A stretch of 64,000 nucleotides of DNA from Saccharothrix deserti (GTDB taxonomy: Bacteria > Actinomycetota > Actinomycetes > Mycobacteriales > Pseudonocardiaceae): NCBI RefSeq assembly GCF_009769385.1, contig NZ_VKAB01000036.1, positions 1 to 64,000 of the forward strand. The letters run 5' to 3'. The position numbers were made by a program, and so were the translations under genes. The notes beneath the pieces are model-generated. The model saw only the letters and a program-made list of their open reading frames with translations. It made no database searches and was not told where the DNA came from. Shown here piece after piece: positions 1 to 9,187 of the stretch. Numbering within the stretch: position 1 is the stretch's first letter; each line of letters begins with the position of its first letter.

Positions 1-195
1 ACAACACTGACAATAATGTCAGTTGTCCAGTAACAATCTCAAAGGAAAACCTCTTGACGAGGTTCATACAATTTACTGGCTATTCGGCACGCTGTTGAGT
101 TCTCAAAGAACACGCGCACACCATCACGTCCCGCGTCTTACCGCGGTTCAATCCGGGGCTTTGTGTTTCTGTGTTTCGCTTGTGTTGAAAGCTTA
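1..195 (-). promoter_or_regulatory. rRNA operon leader region (16S gene lies just outside the left edge)
   Basis: Read on the minus strand, 111-99 contains GTTCT-TTG-AGAAC followed by the motif AACAGCGTGCC. This is the signature of actinobacterial pre-16S leaders just upstream of the 16S gene. Positions 6-23 form a 7-bp hairpin (ACTGACA, loop ATAA, TGTCAGT) that could be part of the pre-16S processing stem. The region is clearly AT-richer than the rest of the window. No mature rRNA sequence is present, so the 16S gene is inferred to start within a few hundred bases left of position 1, reading leftward. Confidence 0.7.
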
Positions 196-219
196 GCTCG
201 TTCGTTTTCGCGGTGTCAA
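190..219 (-). promoter_or_regulatory. sigma-70-type promoter driving the rRNA leader
   Basis: On the minus strand there is a perfect -35 TTGACA (219-214), an 18-nt spacer and a -10 TAAGCT (195-190). It faces the rRNA leader, so it is a good candidate for one of the rrn promoters. Positions 220-453 hold no convincing gene. They presumably contain further rrn promoters on the minus strand and the upstream region of the MASE1 gene on the plus strand. Confidence 0.6.
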
Positions 220-474
220 ATCGGCCGGTTTCGGCTTCTCGGCTCCGCGACAAACTCGCTTGGCATTCAATTTGTTCTGCTCACCGGAGCGGAGGCAGCA
301 CGCTGTGCTGCTGATTCGTTTCCGGGGGCTTGTGCTCGCCGCGCTCCGTTCCGGTCTCTCTCCGGCCCGTTCCGCGCTGGCAGAGAGAAAGTTACACCCC
401 GGCCCACGCAGATACAAATCGGGGGGTCGGTTTCGGCATCTCCGCAGCTAGGCGTGGTGCGGCCCCCTGGAACG

Positions 475-1458
475 GTGGATGCTGGGCCGGTGCAGCTCTC
501 CCCTCGGCTCGGCCGGTACGCGCTCCACGTCCTCGTGGTGGCGGCTTGCTACTACCTGGGCGCGCGCCTCGGCCTCGTCCAGGCGTTGGTCAACGAGCAG
601 GTGACCCCGCTGTGGCCGCCCACCGGCATCGCCGTGCTCGCCCTGGCGCTGGGCGGGCTGAGGTTGTGGCCCGGCATCGCGGTGGGTGCGTTCACGGTCA
701 ACGCCTCGCTGTCCGACATCGGTGCGACGGTCCTCATCAGCGCGGGCAACACCCTCGGCCCGGTGGTCGCCTACCTGTTGCTCAAGCGGGTGGGCTTCCG
801 ACTGAAGATGGACCGCACGCGTGACGCGCTCTCGCTGGTCTTGTTGGGCGCGTTCGCGGCCATGGCGGTCAGCGCGACGATCGGCGCCGGCGCGCTGCTG
901 CTGACCGGCGTGATCGACGGTGCCCTGTTCTGGTCGACGTGGACGGTGTGGTGGACCGGTGACGCGCTCGGCGTGCTGGTGTTCGTGCCGATCGTCTTGG
1001 CGTTCCGCTCGCTGCGCCCGCGCGACCGTCCCGTGCGCTGGTGGTTGGAGTGGGCGGCGCTGTTGGTGAGCACGACGGTGGTCATGGCGTTCGCGACGAC
1101 CAACGACATCCGGTTGATGTACCTGGTGTTCCCGTTCCTGATCTGGGCGGCGTTGCGCTTCCAGCACCTCGGCACAGCACCGTGCACGTTGATCGCGACG
1201 ACCCTGGCGGCACGTGGTGCGGCGATGAGCACCGGTCCGTTCGCGGATCTGGAGCTGCTGGTGCGGATGGTGACGTTGCAGGCGTTCAACGCGACGGCGG
1301 TGTTGACGGCGCTGTTGCTGTCGGCGGTGATCGCGGAGCGCAACGCGGCGCAGGAGGCGATCGAGCGGACCGTGGCGCAGTTGGCGGACGTGGTGTCGCA
1401 GTACCAGCCGCTGCTGCTGAGCAACGTGCTGCCGCCCAAGCCTCCGGAGAAGCGCTAA
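475..1458 (+). CDS. free-standing MASE1-domain membrane sensor protein
   Basis: About 327 aa, predicted integral membrane protein with roughly eight hydrophobic segments. The hallmark MASE1 motif LWPPTGIA follows the first helix, and WWTGDALGVLVFVP is a second family-typical stretch. MASE1 is normally the sensory module of diguanylate cyclases or histidine kinases. Here the protein ends about 60 residues after the last helix, with no output domain. The open frame extends far upstream through the rRNA promoter region, so a later start is needed. GTG at 475 (GGA 8 nt before) is preferred, with GTG 454 or 457 as alternatives. The stop codon directly abuts the GTG of the lycopene cyclase-like gene, so the two are almost certainly cotranscribed and coupled. 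The ligand is unknown. Confidence 0.75.
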   Translation: MDAGPVQLSPRLGRYALHVLVVAACYYLGARLGLVQALVNEQVTPLWPPTGIAVLALALGGLRLWPGIAVGAFTVNASLSDIGATVLISAGNTLGPVVAYLLLKRVGFRLKMDRTRDALSLVLLGAFAAMAVSATIGAGALLLTGVIDGALFWSTWTVWWTGDALGVLVFVPIVLAFRSLRPRDRPVRWWLEWAALLVSTTVVMAFATTNDIRLMYLVFPFLIWAALRFQHLGTAPCTLIATTLAARGAAMSTGPFADLELLVRMVTLQAFNATAVLTALLLSAVIAERNAAQEAIERTVAQLADVVSQYQPLLLSNVLPPKPPEKR

Positions 1459-2532
1459 GTGGACGTGGTCGTCGTCGGTGGCGGGCCGGCGGGACGGGCG
1501 TTGGCGCGGGCGTGCGCGGCGAGGGGTCTTGGGACGACGTTGGTCGATCCGAACCCGGCGCGGCCGTGGCGGGCGACCTACGCGGCGTGGGTGGACGAGT
1601 TGCCTGCCGACGCCCCGGTCGCGGTGTCGACGTCGAAGGCCCGTGCGGTGACGACCACCGAACACGTCATCCCGCGCGGGTACGCGGTGTTGGACAACGA
1701 GCGGCTGCGGCGGCTCCCCGACGAGGTGCGGGTCATCTCGGGTCGGGTGGTCGGGCACACGGAGATGAGCGCGACGTTGGCCGACGGAAGGGTGTTGACC
1801 GGTCGGGTGGTCGACGCGACCGGTGCCGCGGGTGGTCGGGCGGCGCAGACGGCGGTCGGCGTGGTGGTCCCGGCGGAGTTGGCGGCGCCGTTCGTCGGGG
1901 CGGACGAGGCGCTGATCATGGATTGGCGCAAGCCGCCGGCGGCGACGACGAGCGACCCGACGTTCCTTTACGCGATCCCGGTGTCCGCGGACGAGGTGCT
2001 GTTGGAGGAGACGTCGTTGGCCCGCCGGCCGGGTCTGCCGCTGCGCGAACTGCGGCTGCGGTTGCACGCGCGCCTGGCCGTGCACGGCATTCCGGTCCCC
2101 GACGACGAGGAACGGGTGCGCATCCCGTTGGACGGGCGGGCGCGGGACGGCGCGTTCGGCGCGGCGGCCGGGTGGATCCACCCGGCGACGGGGTACAGCG
2201 TGGCGGCGTCACTGCGGCGGGCGCCGGTGGTGGCGGAGATGATCGCGAACGGATCTCCGGTGGCGCGGTCGGCGGCCGAACGGGCGGTGCGCCGGTTGCG
2301 GCTGAGAGGCCTGGCGGCGTTGCTGGCACTGCGGCCCGACCAGGTCCCGGAATTCTTCAACGAATTTTTCCATTTGTCCGGCAGTTTTCAACGCGACTAC
2401 CTCGGCGGGCACGATGACCTGCGCGGGACGGCCCGCGCGATGCTCCGGCTGTTCGGCTCGGCGGGCTGGCCCATGCGCGCCCGGCTGGTATTCCCTGTGC
2501 ATTCGGCCAAAGTTTTGGAAACACCTGGTTAA
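1459..2532 (+). CDS. lycopene cyclase-family FAD-dependent protein
   Basis: 357 aa. The N-terminus carries a dinucleotide-binding fold (VVVVGGGPAGRALA, residues about 3-16). The middle carries FLYAIPVSADEVLLEETSL, close to the FLYAMP...EETSL signature of CrtL/CrtY lycopene beta-cyclases. The C-terminal segment PEFFNEFFHLS is also family-typical. Such enzymes cyclise the ends of lycopene at the membrane using FAD/NAD(P)H. It begins with GTG immediately after the MASE1 stop codon (0-nt gap). No other carotenoid genes are in the window, so the substrate must come from elsewhere or the protein has another role. Family assignment is good; substrate is inferred. Confidence 0.78.
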   Translation: MDVVVVGGGPAGRALARACAARGLGTTLVDPNPARPWRATYAAWVDELPADAPVAVSTSKARAVTTTEHVIPRGYAVLDNERLRRLPDEVRVISGRVVGHTEMSATLADGRVLTGRVVDATGAAGGRAAQTAVGVVVPAELAAPFVGADEALIMDWRKPPAATTSDPTFLYAIPVSADEVLLEETSLARRPGLPLRELRLRLHARLAVHGIPVPDDEERVRIPLDGRARDGAFGAAAGWIHPATGYSVAASLRRAPVVAEMIANGSPVARSAAERAVRRLRLRGLAALLALRPDQVPEFFNEFFHLSGSFQRDYLGGHDDLRGTARAMLRLFGSAGWPMRARLVFPVHSAKVLETPG

Positions 2533-2572
2533 CGCCCTCGGCAAAAGAAGATCAACCAGGCACGATTGGGGC

Positions 2573-4276
2573 GTGCCCGCCTTGCTGGACGACGTTCGCT
2601 TCGCCTTCCAGCCGTTGTTCAACCTCCACACCGGAGGGGTCGTGGCGGTCGAAGCACTGGCCCGACCGCACGACGGCAACGTCCAGGACCTGCTGCGGAT
2701 GGCGTTCCGCGCGGGGTACCTGGCGAACACCGACGTGGCCCTCGCGTGCCGCGCGGTCCGCCACGCGGCCGACCACGGGCTGGGCGTGCCGCTGCACGTG
2801 AACCTGCTCGCGCTGACGATCGCGGACAAACCCGAGCTCATGGCCCCGCTGTACGGCGCGCTGCGCGACACCGGGCGCGCACCGGCCGACCTGGTCGTGG
2901 AGGTCGGCACGCCGTACTCGCGCGCGCCACGGCGACTGCTGGTCAAGGGCATCGAGCGGCTGCGCCAGGACGGGTTCCGGATCGGTCTGGACGGCGTGGG
3001 CGAGGGCGACACGCCGTTGTCGCTGCTGACCGAGGTGCAGCCGGAGGTGATCAAGCTGGACCGCGAGGTGGTGGTGGCGCTGCCCACCGACCCCGCGCGG
3101 TACGCGCTGGTCCAGGCGCTGCAGCACCTGTGCGAGCACACCGGTTCGCTGATCGTGGCGGAGGGTGTGGAGACGGAGGCGCAGCTGGCCGCGCTGCGCC
3201 GGCTCGGCGTGCGGCTCGCGCAGGGCAACCTGCTGGCGAGCGCGCAGCGGCGGCCCAAGGTGGACGCGACGATCGCGACGGTGTTGAGCGAGGTCAACGA
3301 CCCGGAGGCGGTCACCAGCACGGTGACCGCGCCGTTGCGGCGCAAGTCCGGTCCGAAGGTCACCGACTTCCTGCACCCGGCGACCACGCTGCCCGACTCG
3401 GCGACGTCCGAGGAGGTGCGCGAGGTGCTGGCGAACCAGCCGACGGTCACCGGCGTGGTGCTGGTGGACGAGTCCGGCCGGCCGCGCTGGACGGTGGACC
3501 GCAACCGGTTCCTGCTGGCGGTGACCGGGCCGTTCGGGCACGCCCTGCACGCCAAGCGGGAGGCGGCGCGGCTGGCGGACAAGCCGAAGCTGATCGGCGC
3601 GGAGTCGAGCGCGTTGGAGCTGCTGGACGTGGTGGCGCACGCCAACCGCGAGCGCACCAACGACGACCTGGTGGTCGTGGACGACGACGACCGGTGCCTG
3701 GGCGTGGTGCGGGTGGCGGACGTGGTGCGCGGTGTGGCCGAGATGAAGGTCGAAGAGGCGGCGGCGCTGAACCCGCTGACCCGGCTGCCGGGCAGCGACT
3801 CGATCGCGCGCGAGGTGGACCGGCGGATCCTGGGCGGCGAGCTGTTCGCGGTGGGTTGGCTGGACGTGGACGCGTTCAAGCGGGTCAACGACTCGGCCGG
3901 GTTCGCGGCCGGTGACGACCTGATCCGGGCGATCGGGCGGTCGTTGACGGAGGGCGCGGCGTCGTACCCGGGTGTGCAGGTGGGGCACGTCGGCGGTGAC
4001 GACTTCCTGGTGGTCGCCGGGCTGGACGAGATCGTGCCGTTCTCCGCCGGGGTGCTGGACGTGCCGTTCGAGGTGGAGACGGGCGGGGTGACGTTGTCGC
4101 TGGCGACGTTGATCTGCGCGGCCGGGTCGGTGGCCTCGTACCGGGAGGTGTCCCGGTTGCTCGCGCCGTTGAAGGAGCACGCGAAATCGCTGCGCGGCAC
4201 CAGTTGGGTGCTGGGACGACCCAACAGTGACCACGTGGACGTGCTACGTGGCGGTCCGCATCTGGCGGTAAGTTAG
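2573..4276 (+). CDS. EAL-CBS-GGDEF protein with degenerate c-di-GMP motifs
   Basis: About 567 aa from GTG 2573. An upstream ATG at 2414 would overlap the previous gene by 119 bp and has no homologous look. Domain order: EAL (about 8-230; motif EAL at 27-29), a CBS pair (about 255-400) and GGDEF (about 405-550). In the EAL domain the Glu, Asn, Lys (IKLD), AEGVET and Gln positions are recognisable. The usual DDFGTG loop reads LDGVGEGD, losing the second Asp. The cyclase motif is GGDDF (474-478) instead of GGDEF. The protein could be a weak phosphodiesterase, a c-di-GMP receptor or a purely regulatory module. It follows the lycopene cyclase gene by 40 bp, so it is probably in the same operon. 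Confidence 0.8.
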   Translation: MPALLDDVRFAFQPLFNLHTGGVVAVEALARPHDGNVQDLLRMAFRAGYLANTDVALACRAVRHAADHGLGVPLHVNLLALTIADKPELMAPLYGALRDTGRAPADLVVEVGTPYSRAPRRLLVKGIERLRQDGFRIGLDGVGEGDTPLSLLTEVQPEVIKLDREVVVALPTDPARYALVQALQHLCEHTGSLIVAEGVETEAQLAALRRLGVRLAQGNLLASAQRRPKVDATIATVLSEVNDPEAVTSTVTAPLRRKSGPKVTDFLHPATTLPDSATSEEVREVLANQPTVTGVVLVDESGRPRWTVDRNRFLLAVTGPFGHALHAKREAARLADKPKLIGAESSALELLDVVAHANRERTNDDLVVVDDDDRCLGVVRVADVVRGVAEMKVEEAAALNPLTRLPGSDSIAREVDRRILGGELFAVGWLDVDAFKRVNDSAGFAAGDDLIRAIGRSLTEGAASYPGVQVGHVGGDDFLVVAGLDEIVPFSAGVLDVPFEVETGGVTLSLATLICAAGSVASYREVSRLLAPLKEHAKSLRGTSWVLGRPNSDHVDVLRGGPHLAVS

Positions 4277-4358
4277 TAAGTTCACCGCAACGGTGCGTGT
4301 CCGTACCGATCGATTACTCATAGCATCAGGCTGACTACCCAGTGCAGGGAGGTCCCTG

Positions 4359-5471
4359 GTGAGCGAGGTTACCGCCCTACCCCTTCCGCGATTCGTCTCC
4401 GACCTGCCGCTCTCGGTGGGGGTCGAGGAGGAGTTCCTGCTCGTCGACGCCGAAACCGGGGCGCTGGTGCCGCTGGCGGGCGCCGTGCTCGGCGGTGGGA
4501 GCGCCGGGCTGGATCTCCAGCAGGAGATGACCCGCTACCAGGTGGAGAGCGCCACGCCGGTGTGCCGGAGCATGGCCGAGGTGCGCGAGGAGCTGCTGAC
4601 GGCACGGCGTGCGCTGGCGTCGCTGGCGGCCGAGCACGGTGCTCGGATCGTGGCGACCGGGACGCCGGTGCTCGGTGGTGTCCGGCCGCCGCCGTTGACC
4701 GAGAGCGACCGCTACCGGACCATCGCCGCCGAGTTCGGGTCGTTGGTCGACGGGCTGACCATCTGCGGGTGCCACGTGCACATCGGGATCCCGGACGAGG
4801 CGACCGGGGTGCTGGTCAGCAACCACCTGCGGCAGTGGCTGCCGGTGCTGTTGGCGATGAGCGCGAACTCGCCGTTCTCGGACGGGCGGGACACGGGGTA
4901 CGCGAGTTGGCGTTACCTGGCGTGGAGCCCTTGGCCTTCGGCGGGCGCTCCGCCGTGGTTCGAGTCGGTGGAGGACTACCACCGGAACACGGGGGTGCTG
5001 CGGTCGGCCGGGGCGGTGTTGGACTCGGCGATGGTCTACTGGGACGTCCGGCTGTCGGCCAGGCACCCGACGGTGGAGCTGCGGGTGTGCGACGTGGCGT
5101 CGACCGTGGACGAGGCCGTGTTGCTCGCGGCACTGGTGCGGGCGATCGCGGGGACCGCGATGGCCGGGCTGCCCGCGCACCGGGTGCCGGACCTGGCGTT
5201 GCGGACGGCGTTGTGGCGGGCGGCGCGGGACGGGTTGGACGGTGCGGGGATCGAGCCGCACAGCGGTCGGCTGGTGCCGGCGGTGGACATGGTGCGTTCG
5301 CTGGTGGACTGGACGCGTCCGGCGTTGCGCGAGGCCGGGGACGAGGACTTGGTGACCGAGGGGATCGACCGGTTGCTGCTGGACGGGACCGGTGCGGTCC
5401 GGCAGCGGCAGGCCTACCGGCGTCGTGGGTCGCTCGCGGACGTGGTGGAGATGTTGGTGGCGCAGACGTAG
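4359..5471 (+). CDS. YbdK-type carboxylate-amine ligase (glutamate-cysteine ligase family 2)
   Basis: 370 aa, the usual length of YbdK-like proteins. The N-terminus has GVEEEFLLVD, the glutamate/Mg-binding signature of the GCS2 family. GCHVHIGIPD (about 138-147) and the SNHLRQWLPVLLAMSANSP region (about 150-170) are also typical. The start is GTG 4359 behind a GGGAGG ribosome site. Members form gamma-glutamyl-type amide bonds with ATP. Bacterial YbdK shows weak gamma-glutamylcysteine synthetase activity, while the related EgtA feeds ergothioneine synthesis. No egt or mycothiol genes are adjacent, so the true substrate is open. Cytoplasmic enzyme. Confidence 0.8.
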   Translation: MSEVTALPLPRFVSDLPLSVGVEEEFLLVDAETGALVPLAGAVLGGGSAGLDLQQEMTRYQVESATPVCRSMAEVREELLTARRALASLAAEHGARIVATGTPVLGGVRPPPLTESDRYRTIAAEFGSLVDGLTICGCHVHIGIPDEATGVLVSNHLRQWLPVLLAMSANSPFSDGRDTGYASWRYLAWSPWPSAGAPPWFESVEDYHRNTGVLRSAGAVLDSAMVYWDVRLSARHPTVELRVCDVASTVDEAVLLAALVRAIAGTAMAGLPAHRVPDLALRTALWRAARDGLDGAGIEPHSGRLVPAVDMVRSLVDWTRPALREAGDEDLVTEGIDRLLLDGTGAVRQRQAYRRRGSLADVVEMLVAQT

Positions 5472-5490
5472 GCGCCCCGCGCGGGCGCCG

Positions 5491-5530
5491 GTTCGGGTCG
5501 GTTCAGGTCGGTTCGGGTCGGTTCGGGTCG
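5491..5530 (+). repeat. 10-bp tandem repeat, four units
   Basis: Four consecutive copies of GTTCGGGTCG; the second copy has one A-for-G change. It lies between the ybdK-like stop and the CBS gene. Unlike the other arrays in this window it does not copy the preceding stop codon. Confidence 0.9.
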
Positions 5531-5599
5531 CCGGCCGGTCGAGGTGCTGAGATCCGGCGGCGGGCGCATCCTGGTCATACGCGAACAAGGAGGTTCGGC

Positions 5600-6013
5600 A
5601 TGACCACCGCACGGGAGATCATGAACGCCGGTGTCCAGTGCATCAAGGAGGACCAGAGCCTGCTCGACGCGGCTCGGATGATGCGGGATCTGGGCGTCGG
5701 CTCGTTGCCGATCTGCGGCAAGGACGACAAGTTGCACGGCATCATCACCGATCGCGACATCGTGCTGCGCTGCGTGGCCGAGGGTCGGGACCCCTCGTCG
5801 ATGAAGGCCAGGGAGATGTCCGGGCACCTGCACTGGGTGGACGCGCAGGACGACCTGCAGCACGTCCTGCGGACGATGGAGGACAACCAGATCCGCCGGG
5901 TGCCGGTGATCGAGCAGCACCGGTTGGTCGGGATGGTGTCGGAGGCGGACATCGCCCGGCACTTGGACGAGAGTCAGATCGCGGAGTTCGTGGAGCGCGT
6001 GTACGCCCGCTGA
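5600..6013 (+). CDS. CBS-pair protein, Hrp1-like
   Basis: 137 aa consisting only of two CBS motifs in tandem (about 1-60 and 70-130). Each ends with the typical GIITDRDI / GMVSEADI strand-helix. The size and layout match stand-alone CBS proteins such as mycobacterial hypoxic response protein 1. These usually bind adenine nucleotides, though the ligand here is unknown. ATG 5600 is preceded by AAGGAGG (5587-5593), an excellent ribosome site. It is monocistronic, with a strong hairpin at 6111-6138 downstream. The last codons and stop (5998-6013) are imperfectly reiterated in tandem after the gene. Confidence 0.85.
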   Translation: MTTAREIMNAGVQCIKEDQSLLDAARMMRDLGVGSLPICGKDDKLHGIITDRDIVLRCVAEGRDPSSMKAREMSGHLHWVDAQDDLQHVLRTMEDNQIRRVPVIEQHRLVGMVSEADIARHLDESQIAEFVERVYAR

Positions 6014-6070
6014 CGCGGCCCGTGCACGGCTGGTGATCGTGTACGGCCGGTGATCGTGTACGGCCGCGGT
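5998..6070 (+). repeat. stop-codon tail tandem repeat behind the CBS gene
   Basis: A 17-bp unit CGTGTACGGCCGGTGAT (6038-6054) is preceded by a near-copy (6021-6037) and followed by a partial copy (6055-6070). The CDS end itself, 5998-6013 including the TGA, matches the unit at 14 of 16 positions. The array therefore looks like reiterated gene tail. Confidence 0.8.
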
Positions 6071-6110
6071 CGAGGGGCCGGAAATGTCGGACCCCGCCGG
6101 TAAGATCAAA

Positions 6111-6138
6111 GCAGGGGTCCCCTGGCGGGGACCCCTGC
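6111..6138. terminator. bidirectional hairpin terminator
   Basis: Perfect 12-bp stem GCAGGGGTCCCC (6111-6122), 4-nt loop, GGGGACCCCTGC (6127-6138). It sits between the convergent CBS gene and sufT. There is no long U tract, as is common in actinomycetes. Confidence 0.8.
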
Positions 6139-6204
6139 GAAGCGTTCGGAGTGCCGTGAGCGGTCCGGTGTCGGGCCGTGGCGCTCCGAGGCCGGTGAAG
6201 CGGG

Positions 6205-6597
6205 TCAGACCGTGAAGCCGAGGGCGCGCAGTTGTTCGCGGCCGTCGTCGGTGATCTTCTCCGGGCCCCACGGGGGCATCCAGACCCAGTTGATGCGGAA
6301 GTCGTTGACGATCCCGCCGCCGCCACCGCCGACCAGCGCCGACCGCGTCTGGTCCTCGATGACGTCGGTGAGCGGGCACGCCGCCGACGTCAGGGTCATG
6401 TCGATGAGCGCGACGTTGTCCTCGTCCACCCGGATGTCGTAGACCAAGCCCAGGTCCACGACGTTGATGCCCAACTCGGGGTCGACCACGTCGCGCATGG
6501 CCTCCTCGACGTCGTCCAGGGCTGCCACGTCTGCCTTCGGCGCGGGCGGCTCGGGCATGCCCTCGATGCCGCGCACCACGTCCTCTTCGGCGGTCAT
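6205..6597 (-). CDS. sufT: SufT-like Fe-S assembly protein (MIP18/DUF59 family)
   Basis: 130 aa from ATG 6597, which overlaps the sufU stop in an ATGA arrangement. The DUF59 core is clear: DVVDPELGINVVDLGLVYDI (about 46-65), a conserved Cys in TSAACPLTD, and the C-terminal WMPPWGPEKITDDGREQLRALGF. SufT proteins help mature or target Fe-S clusters during high demand. As the last gene of the suf operon, its role here is well supported by context. The short acidic/proline N-terminal extension (about 40 residues) looks disordered. Confidence 0.88.
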   Translation of the reverse strand: MTAEEDVVRGIEGMPEPPAPKADVAALDDVEEAMRDVVDPELGINVVDLGLVYDIRVDEDNVALIDMTLTSAACPLTDVIEDQTRSALVGGGGGGIVNDFRINWVWMPPWGPEKITDDGREQLRALGFTV

Positions 6598-7037
6598 GCC
6601 TTTGCTCCCTCGCTGCGTGCCACCGCGTCCTTGAAAGCCATCCAGCCCAGCAGCGCGCACTTCACGCGCGCCGGGTACTGCGCCACGCCCGCGAACGCGA
6701 TGCCGTCCTCCAGGACGTCCTCGTCGGGTTCGACCTGGCCGCGGCCCTGCATGAGCTCCACGAACGCGTCCATCTTCTTGAACGCCTCGCCGAGCGGCTT
6801 GCCCACCACCAGGTCGGTCATCACCGACGTGGAGGCCTGGCTGATGGAACAGCCCTGGCCGTCGTACGACACGTCGCGCACGGTCTCGCCGTCGAGGCTG
6901 ACCCGCAACGTCACCTCGTCGCCGCAGGTCGGGTTGATCTGGTGCGACTCGGCGTCGAACGGGTCGCGCAGACCGCGACCGTGCGGGTTCTTGTAGTGGT
7001 CCAGGATGATCTCCTGGTACATCTGCTGCAGCTGCAT
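6594..7037 (-). CDS. sufU: SufU sulfur-relay / Fe-S scaffold protein
   Basis: 147 aa from ATG 7037. A TTG at 7052 would add five residues and lies closer to the sufS stop. The three family cysteines and the zinc-site Asp are visible in NPTCGDEV, GQGCSISQAS and RVKCALLGW. The Q/N-terminal LQQMYQEIILDHYKNP is typical of IscU/SufU. In Gram-positive bacteria SufU is a zinc protein that takes persulfide sulfur from SufS. It is encoded directly behind sufS and overlaps sufT by 4 nt. Confidence 0.92.
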   Translation of the reverse strand: MQLQQMYQEIILDHYKNPHGRGLRDPFDAESHQINPTCGDEVTLRVSLDGETVRDVSYDGQGCSISQASTSVMTDLVVGKPLGEAFKKMDAFVELMQGRGQVEPDEDVLEDGIAFAGVAQYPARVKCALLGWMAFKDAVARSEGAKA

Positions 7038-7055
7038 CTCACGCCCACCCAAGAG

Positions 7056-8333
7056 TCATCGGACGCCGAAGAACTTCTGCGCCTCGCGGACGGCGTCGAC
7101 CAGGGCGGTCACCTCGTCCAACGTGTTGTACAGGTAGAAGCTGGCCCGCACCGTGGCGGCGGCATCCATCCGCCGGTGCAGGGGCCACGCGCAGTGGTGG
7201 CCGACGCGCACCGCGACGCCCAGGCTGTCGAGCACCTGGCCGGCGTCGTGCGCGTGGATGCCGTCCACGACGAACGACACCGCGCCGCCGCGGTCGACGA
7301 CGTCCGGTGGTCCGACGATCCGCACGCCGGGGATCTCGGTGAGACCGCGCAGCGCCGCCTCGGTGAGCACGTGCTCGTGCGCGGCGATCCGGTCCATGCC
7401 GATGGCGTTGAGGTAGTCCACCGCCGCGCCCAGCGCCACGGCCTGCGACGTCATGGGCACGCCCGCCTCGAACCGCGCGGGCGGCGGGGCGAAGGTGGAC
7501 TTCGCCATGTGGACCATCTCGATCATCGAACCGCCGGTGAGGAACGGCGGCAGGGTCTCCAGCAGCTCGCGGCGGCCGTAGAGGACGCCGATGCCGGACG
7601 GGCCGAGCATCTTGTGGCCGCTGAACACCGCGAAGTCCACGCCCAGCGCCTTGAAGTCGACCGGGCCGTGCGGCACGGACTGGCAGGCGTCGAGCACGGT
7701 GAGCGCACCCACCGCGCGTGCCGCGTCCGCAAGGGTGCGAACCGGGTTGACGGTGCCGAGCACGTTGGACTGGTGGGTGAACGCGACGACCTTGGTCTTG
7801 GCGTTGACCAGCTCGTCCAGGTTCGACAGGTCGAGCCTGCCCTCGTCGGTGACGCCGAACCAGCGCAGCGTGGCACCCGTGCGGGCGGCCAGCTGCTGCC
7901 ACGGCACGAGGTTCGCGTGGTGCTCCATCTCGGTGACCACGATCTCGTCACCGGGACCGATGCGGAACCGCTCGGCCTCGGGGCCGGAGGTGGACGCGTT
8001 GCCCATCGCGTAGGCGACGAGGTTCACGCCTTCGGTCGCGTTCTTGGTGAACACGATCTCGCCGTACTGGACACCGACGAAGTCGGCGATCTTCTGCCGG
8101 GCGCCTTCGTAGGCGTCGGTGGCCTCCTCGGCCAGCTGGTGCGCGCCGCGGTGCACGGCGGCGTTGGCGGTTTCCAGGAAGGCGCGCTCGGCGTCGAGGA
8201 CCTGCCTCGGGCGTTGCGAGGTGGCGCCGGAGTCCAGGTAGACCAGCCGCTTGCCTTCCCGCACGGTGCGGCCCAGGATCGGGAAGTCCGCCCGGACGGT
8301 AGCGACGTCCAGTGGAGTAGCGGTGGTGGTCAC
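7056..8333 (-). CDS. sufS: SufS cysteine desulfurase
   Basis: 425 aa from GTG 8333. Fold-type I PLP enzyme that removes sulfur from cysteine and hands it to SufU. The PLP lysine is in SGHKMLGP (K241). The catalytic cysteine is in VGHHCAWPLH (C381), and the flanking HH and RFEAGVPM segments are typical. Length is normal for group II desulfurases (about 406-430). It is 46 bp downstream of sufC and 18 bp upstream of the sufU start, within the suf operon. Confidence 0.95.
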   Translation of the reverse strand: MTTTATPLDVATVRADFPILGRTVREGKRLVYLDSGATSQRPRQVLDAERAFLETANAAVHRGAHQLAEEATDAYEGARQKIADFVGVQYGEIVFTKNATEGVNLVAYAMGNASTSGPEAERFRIGPGDEIVVTEMEHHANLVPWQQLAARTGATLRWFGVTDEGRLDLSNLDELVNAKTKVVAFTHQSNVLGTVNPVRTLADAARAVGALTVLDACQSVPHGPVDFKALGVDFAVFSGHKMLGPSGIGVLYGRRELLETLPPFLTGGSMIEMVHMAKSTFAPPPARFEAGVPMTSQAVALGAAVDYLNAIGMDRIAAHEHVLTEAALRGLTEIPGVRIVGPPDVVDRGGAVSFVVDGIHAHDAGQVLDSLGVAVRVGHHCAWPLHRRMDAAATVRASFYLYNTLDEVTALVDAVREAQKFFGVR

Positions 8334-8379
8334 TGGTCCGACGCCTCCTCTCGATATGAGTTCACGAACAGGTGCAACG

Positions 8380-9153
<774 letters not shown>

Positions 9154-9187
9154 TGGCGGTTCGTTCTCCTGGTGTGACGAGCGGAAG

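Noticed and set aside
163..474. Upstream extension of the MASE1 protein
   Set aside because: It would cross the rRNA promoter region and adds a Cys/Arg-rich stretch without family similarity.
448..2181. Long minus-strand open frame opposite the MASE1 and lycopene cyclase genes
   Set aside because: Arg/His/Pro-rich shadow composition typical of antisense frames in high-GC DNA; the plus-strand products are recognisable families.
2209..4224. 671-codon minus-strand frame opposite the EAL/GGDEF gene
   Set aside because: Ser/Thr/Arg-rich antisense shadow with no domain; the plus strand encodes clear EAL and GGDEF domains.
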